Origin: an uncultured Candidatus Saccharibacteria bacterium
GTDB taxonomy: Bacteria; Patescibacteriota; Saccharimonadia; Saccharimonadales; Saccharimonadaceae
Reading direction: 5' to 3'
Assembly (NCBI GenBank): GCA_938036915.1
Contig: CALHVV010000030.1
Coordinates: 1-6,460, forward strand
Length of the DNA stretch: 6,460 bases
This document shows positions 5,650 through 6,460 of this stretch, one piece after another. The notes under the pieces were generated by a model. It saw only the letters and a list, made by a program, of their open reading frames with translations, did no database searches and was not told the origin of the DNA. Every line of letters starts with the position of its first letter. Position 1 is the stretch's first letter. Made by a program: the position numbers and the translations under genes.

Positions 5650-6150
5650 ATGAGCACATCATCCACCCACGTTCAGCAACCACAAAATATACCAGTGCGC
5701 CGCACTAAGCAGATGGTACGGCTATGGCTCATTTTTGTTATTGTTGCGCTGATATCAGAGGCGATATCATATATAGTCAATTACCCTACGACTCACTACA
5801 CACAAATAGATCCAGTTTGGGCAGCTATCATAATCTTCGGTATGGACGCAGCCTGCTTTGCGGCTGGCATGCTATGGCTTGGCCGTGGTAGGAGGCCTAT
5901 TTCGCGCATCATCTATGGCTCAGCGGCGTTCTTAATGGGCGCATTTGCCTTCCAGGCTGGACGTGGATTCATTCCCGCCTCAATAACCATAGCACTGAGC
6001 TTCCTTGTCGCGACGCTTGCTACCATTCCTCGCTTTCACGTGCGGCATTACAAGCAGGTAGAGATAACGATGAGTGTATTGATTATCGTTGGCGCACTTG
6101 GGCTAGCATGGGCGTTTCGTATTATGAACCTGTATCACCCGCCTATGTAG
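5650..6150 (+). CDS. Unknown small multi-pass membrane protein
   Basis: The 166-aa protein has no family I can name. A hydrophilic, polar N terminus (1-22) precedes about five hydrophobic segments (about 23-43, 57-77, 87-103, 109-126, 138-157). Basic clusters sit between them (RGRRPISR at 79-86; RFHVRHYK at 128-135), which suggests those loops face the cytoplasm. The last residues are LYHPPM. An acidic Asp66 lies inside the second segment (FGMDAACF). The start ATG 5650 has SD AGAGGA (5638-5643) at 6 nt spacing. TATTAT (5626-5631) and TATAAC (5601-5606) upstream resemble -10 boxes, but neither has a good -35. The gene may instead be read from the promoter at 4969. No convincing terminator follows. 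Confidence 0.8.
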   Translation: MSTSSTHVQQPQNIPVRRTKQMVRLWLIFVIVALISEAISYIVNYPTTHYTQIDPVWAAIIIFGMDAACFAAGMLWLGRGRRPISRIIYGSAAFLMGAFAFQAGRGFIPASITIALSFLVATLATIPRFHVRHYKQVEITMSVLIIVGALGLAWAFRIMNLYHPPM

Positions 6151-6254
6151 ATTTGTTAAAAGCAGCGATACAGTTACTGATAGACTGTCTTACTCTCTGG
6201 AAAAGCCCAAGAATGCCAAGCAAATAAAAATCTCACGTGCAAAATGCCTATAAC

Positions 6255-6460
6255 ATGAGAATAAGACATGAAACCGAAATGCTCGCCCTCTCCCTACTCC
6301 ACTCAAAGCAATGGGAGGCGTGTTGGCGATATGTGATGGGCGTCGTTGACCTTACGGTAGTGCCGACGGGGTACAGCTCTTCACCGCGGCGGATCAACCG
6401 CTACCTGCGTCCGCAACTGGTGGAGGAGATGGTGGCGCTGCACCAGGCGGGGCAGACGGT
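6255..6460 (+). CDS. Partial GC-rich reading frame, possible HTH (recombinase/transposase-like) protein
   Basis: The frame is open from the TAA at 6225 to the right edge and has no stop, so the 3' end is outside the window. Possible starts are ATG 6255 and ATG 6279; neither has a clear SD, and TATAAC directly precedes 6255. From ATG 6255 it encodes 68 residues: a ~40-residue N-terminal part with several Trp, then Arg-rich SSSPRRINRYLRPQ and LVEEMVALHQAGQTV at the edge. The latter has the shape of the first helix and turn of a helix-turn-helix as found in resolvases and transposases, but the recognition helix is not in view. GC by hand count is 79/120 (66%) over 6341-6460 against 44/120 (37%) over 6151-6270. 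Whether this is a transferred gene, or merely a GC-rich one, is open. Confidence 0.5.
   Translation, partial: MRIRHETEMLALSLLHSKQWEACWRYVMGVVDLTVVPTGYSSSPRRINRYLRPQLVEEMVALHQAGQT

Noticed and set aside
6170..6190. ACAGT/ACTGT inverted repeat after the membrane protein gene
   Set aside because: It is a short stem with a large loop and only a mixed C/T run after it, not enough for a terminator.
1..6460. CRISPR array, insertion sequence ends or long direct repeats
   Set aside because: No regularly spaced repeats or paired terminal inverted repeats were found by eye in the window.

Overview
The window is about half GC over most of its length and carries eight complete protein genes, all on the plus strand. 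It also holds a partial tRNA-Trp on the minus strand at the left edge and a partial, GC-rich reading frame at the right edge. The standard bacterial code fits: all eight genes are full length with TAA or TAG stops and no internal TGA. The gene content suggests a small-genome bacterium. A Patescibacteria/CPR lineage, Saccharibacteria (TM7)-like, is my best guess. It rests on the Lys-rich SecE extension, divergent L11, a detached secE-nusG / rplK cluster and unknown membrane proteins. This is an inference, not a proven assignment.

Layout. Positions 1-55 hold tRNA-Trp(CCA), minus strand, cut by the edge. Positions 181-1579 hold a two-gene unit: a small P-loop kinase-like NTPase with a Pro/Thr-rich tail, then a YgjP/DUF45-type zinc metallopeptidase with its own strong Shine-Dalgarno (SD). 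Positions 1641-3278 hold an orphan membrane sensor histidine kinase (multi-TM, PAS, HisKA, HATPase). Positions 3279-3486 are a 208-bp intergenic stretch whose right end carries the secE promoter. Positions 3487-4395 hold secE-nusG. Positions 4489-4914 hold rplK with its own promoter and leader hairpin, closed by a strong 12-bp intrinsic terminator; rplA does not follow. Positions 5005-5544 hold an unknown N-terminally anchored exported protein with four cysteines. Positions 5650-6150 hold an unknown multi-pass membrane protein. From about 6255 a reading frame runs off the right edge; its GC jumps from about 37% to about 66%, and it ends in what looks like the start of a helix-turn-helix.

How they work together. 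secE, nusG and rplK are the translocon / transcription-elongation / ribosome core. SecE would help insert the membrane proteins encoded nearby. The other genes have no clear functional link to this core or to each other, apart from the kinase-metallopeptidase pair, which looks co-transcribed.

The most distinctive signal is in the starts. Three first-in-transcript genes (181, 1641, 5005) have no SD and a -10 box only 6-7 bases before the start codon, which predicts leaderless mRNAs. The genes that have upstream leaders or sit inside operons (881, 3487, 3850, 4489, 5650) all carry SD sequences.
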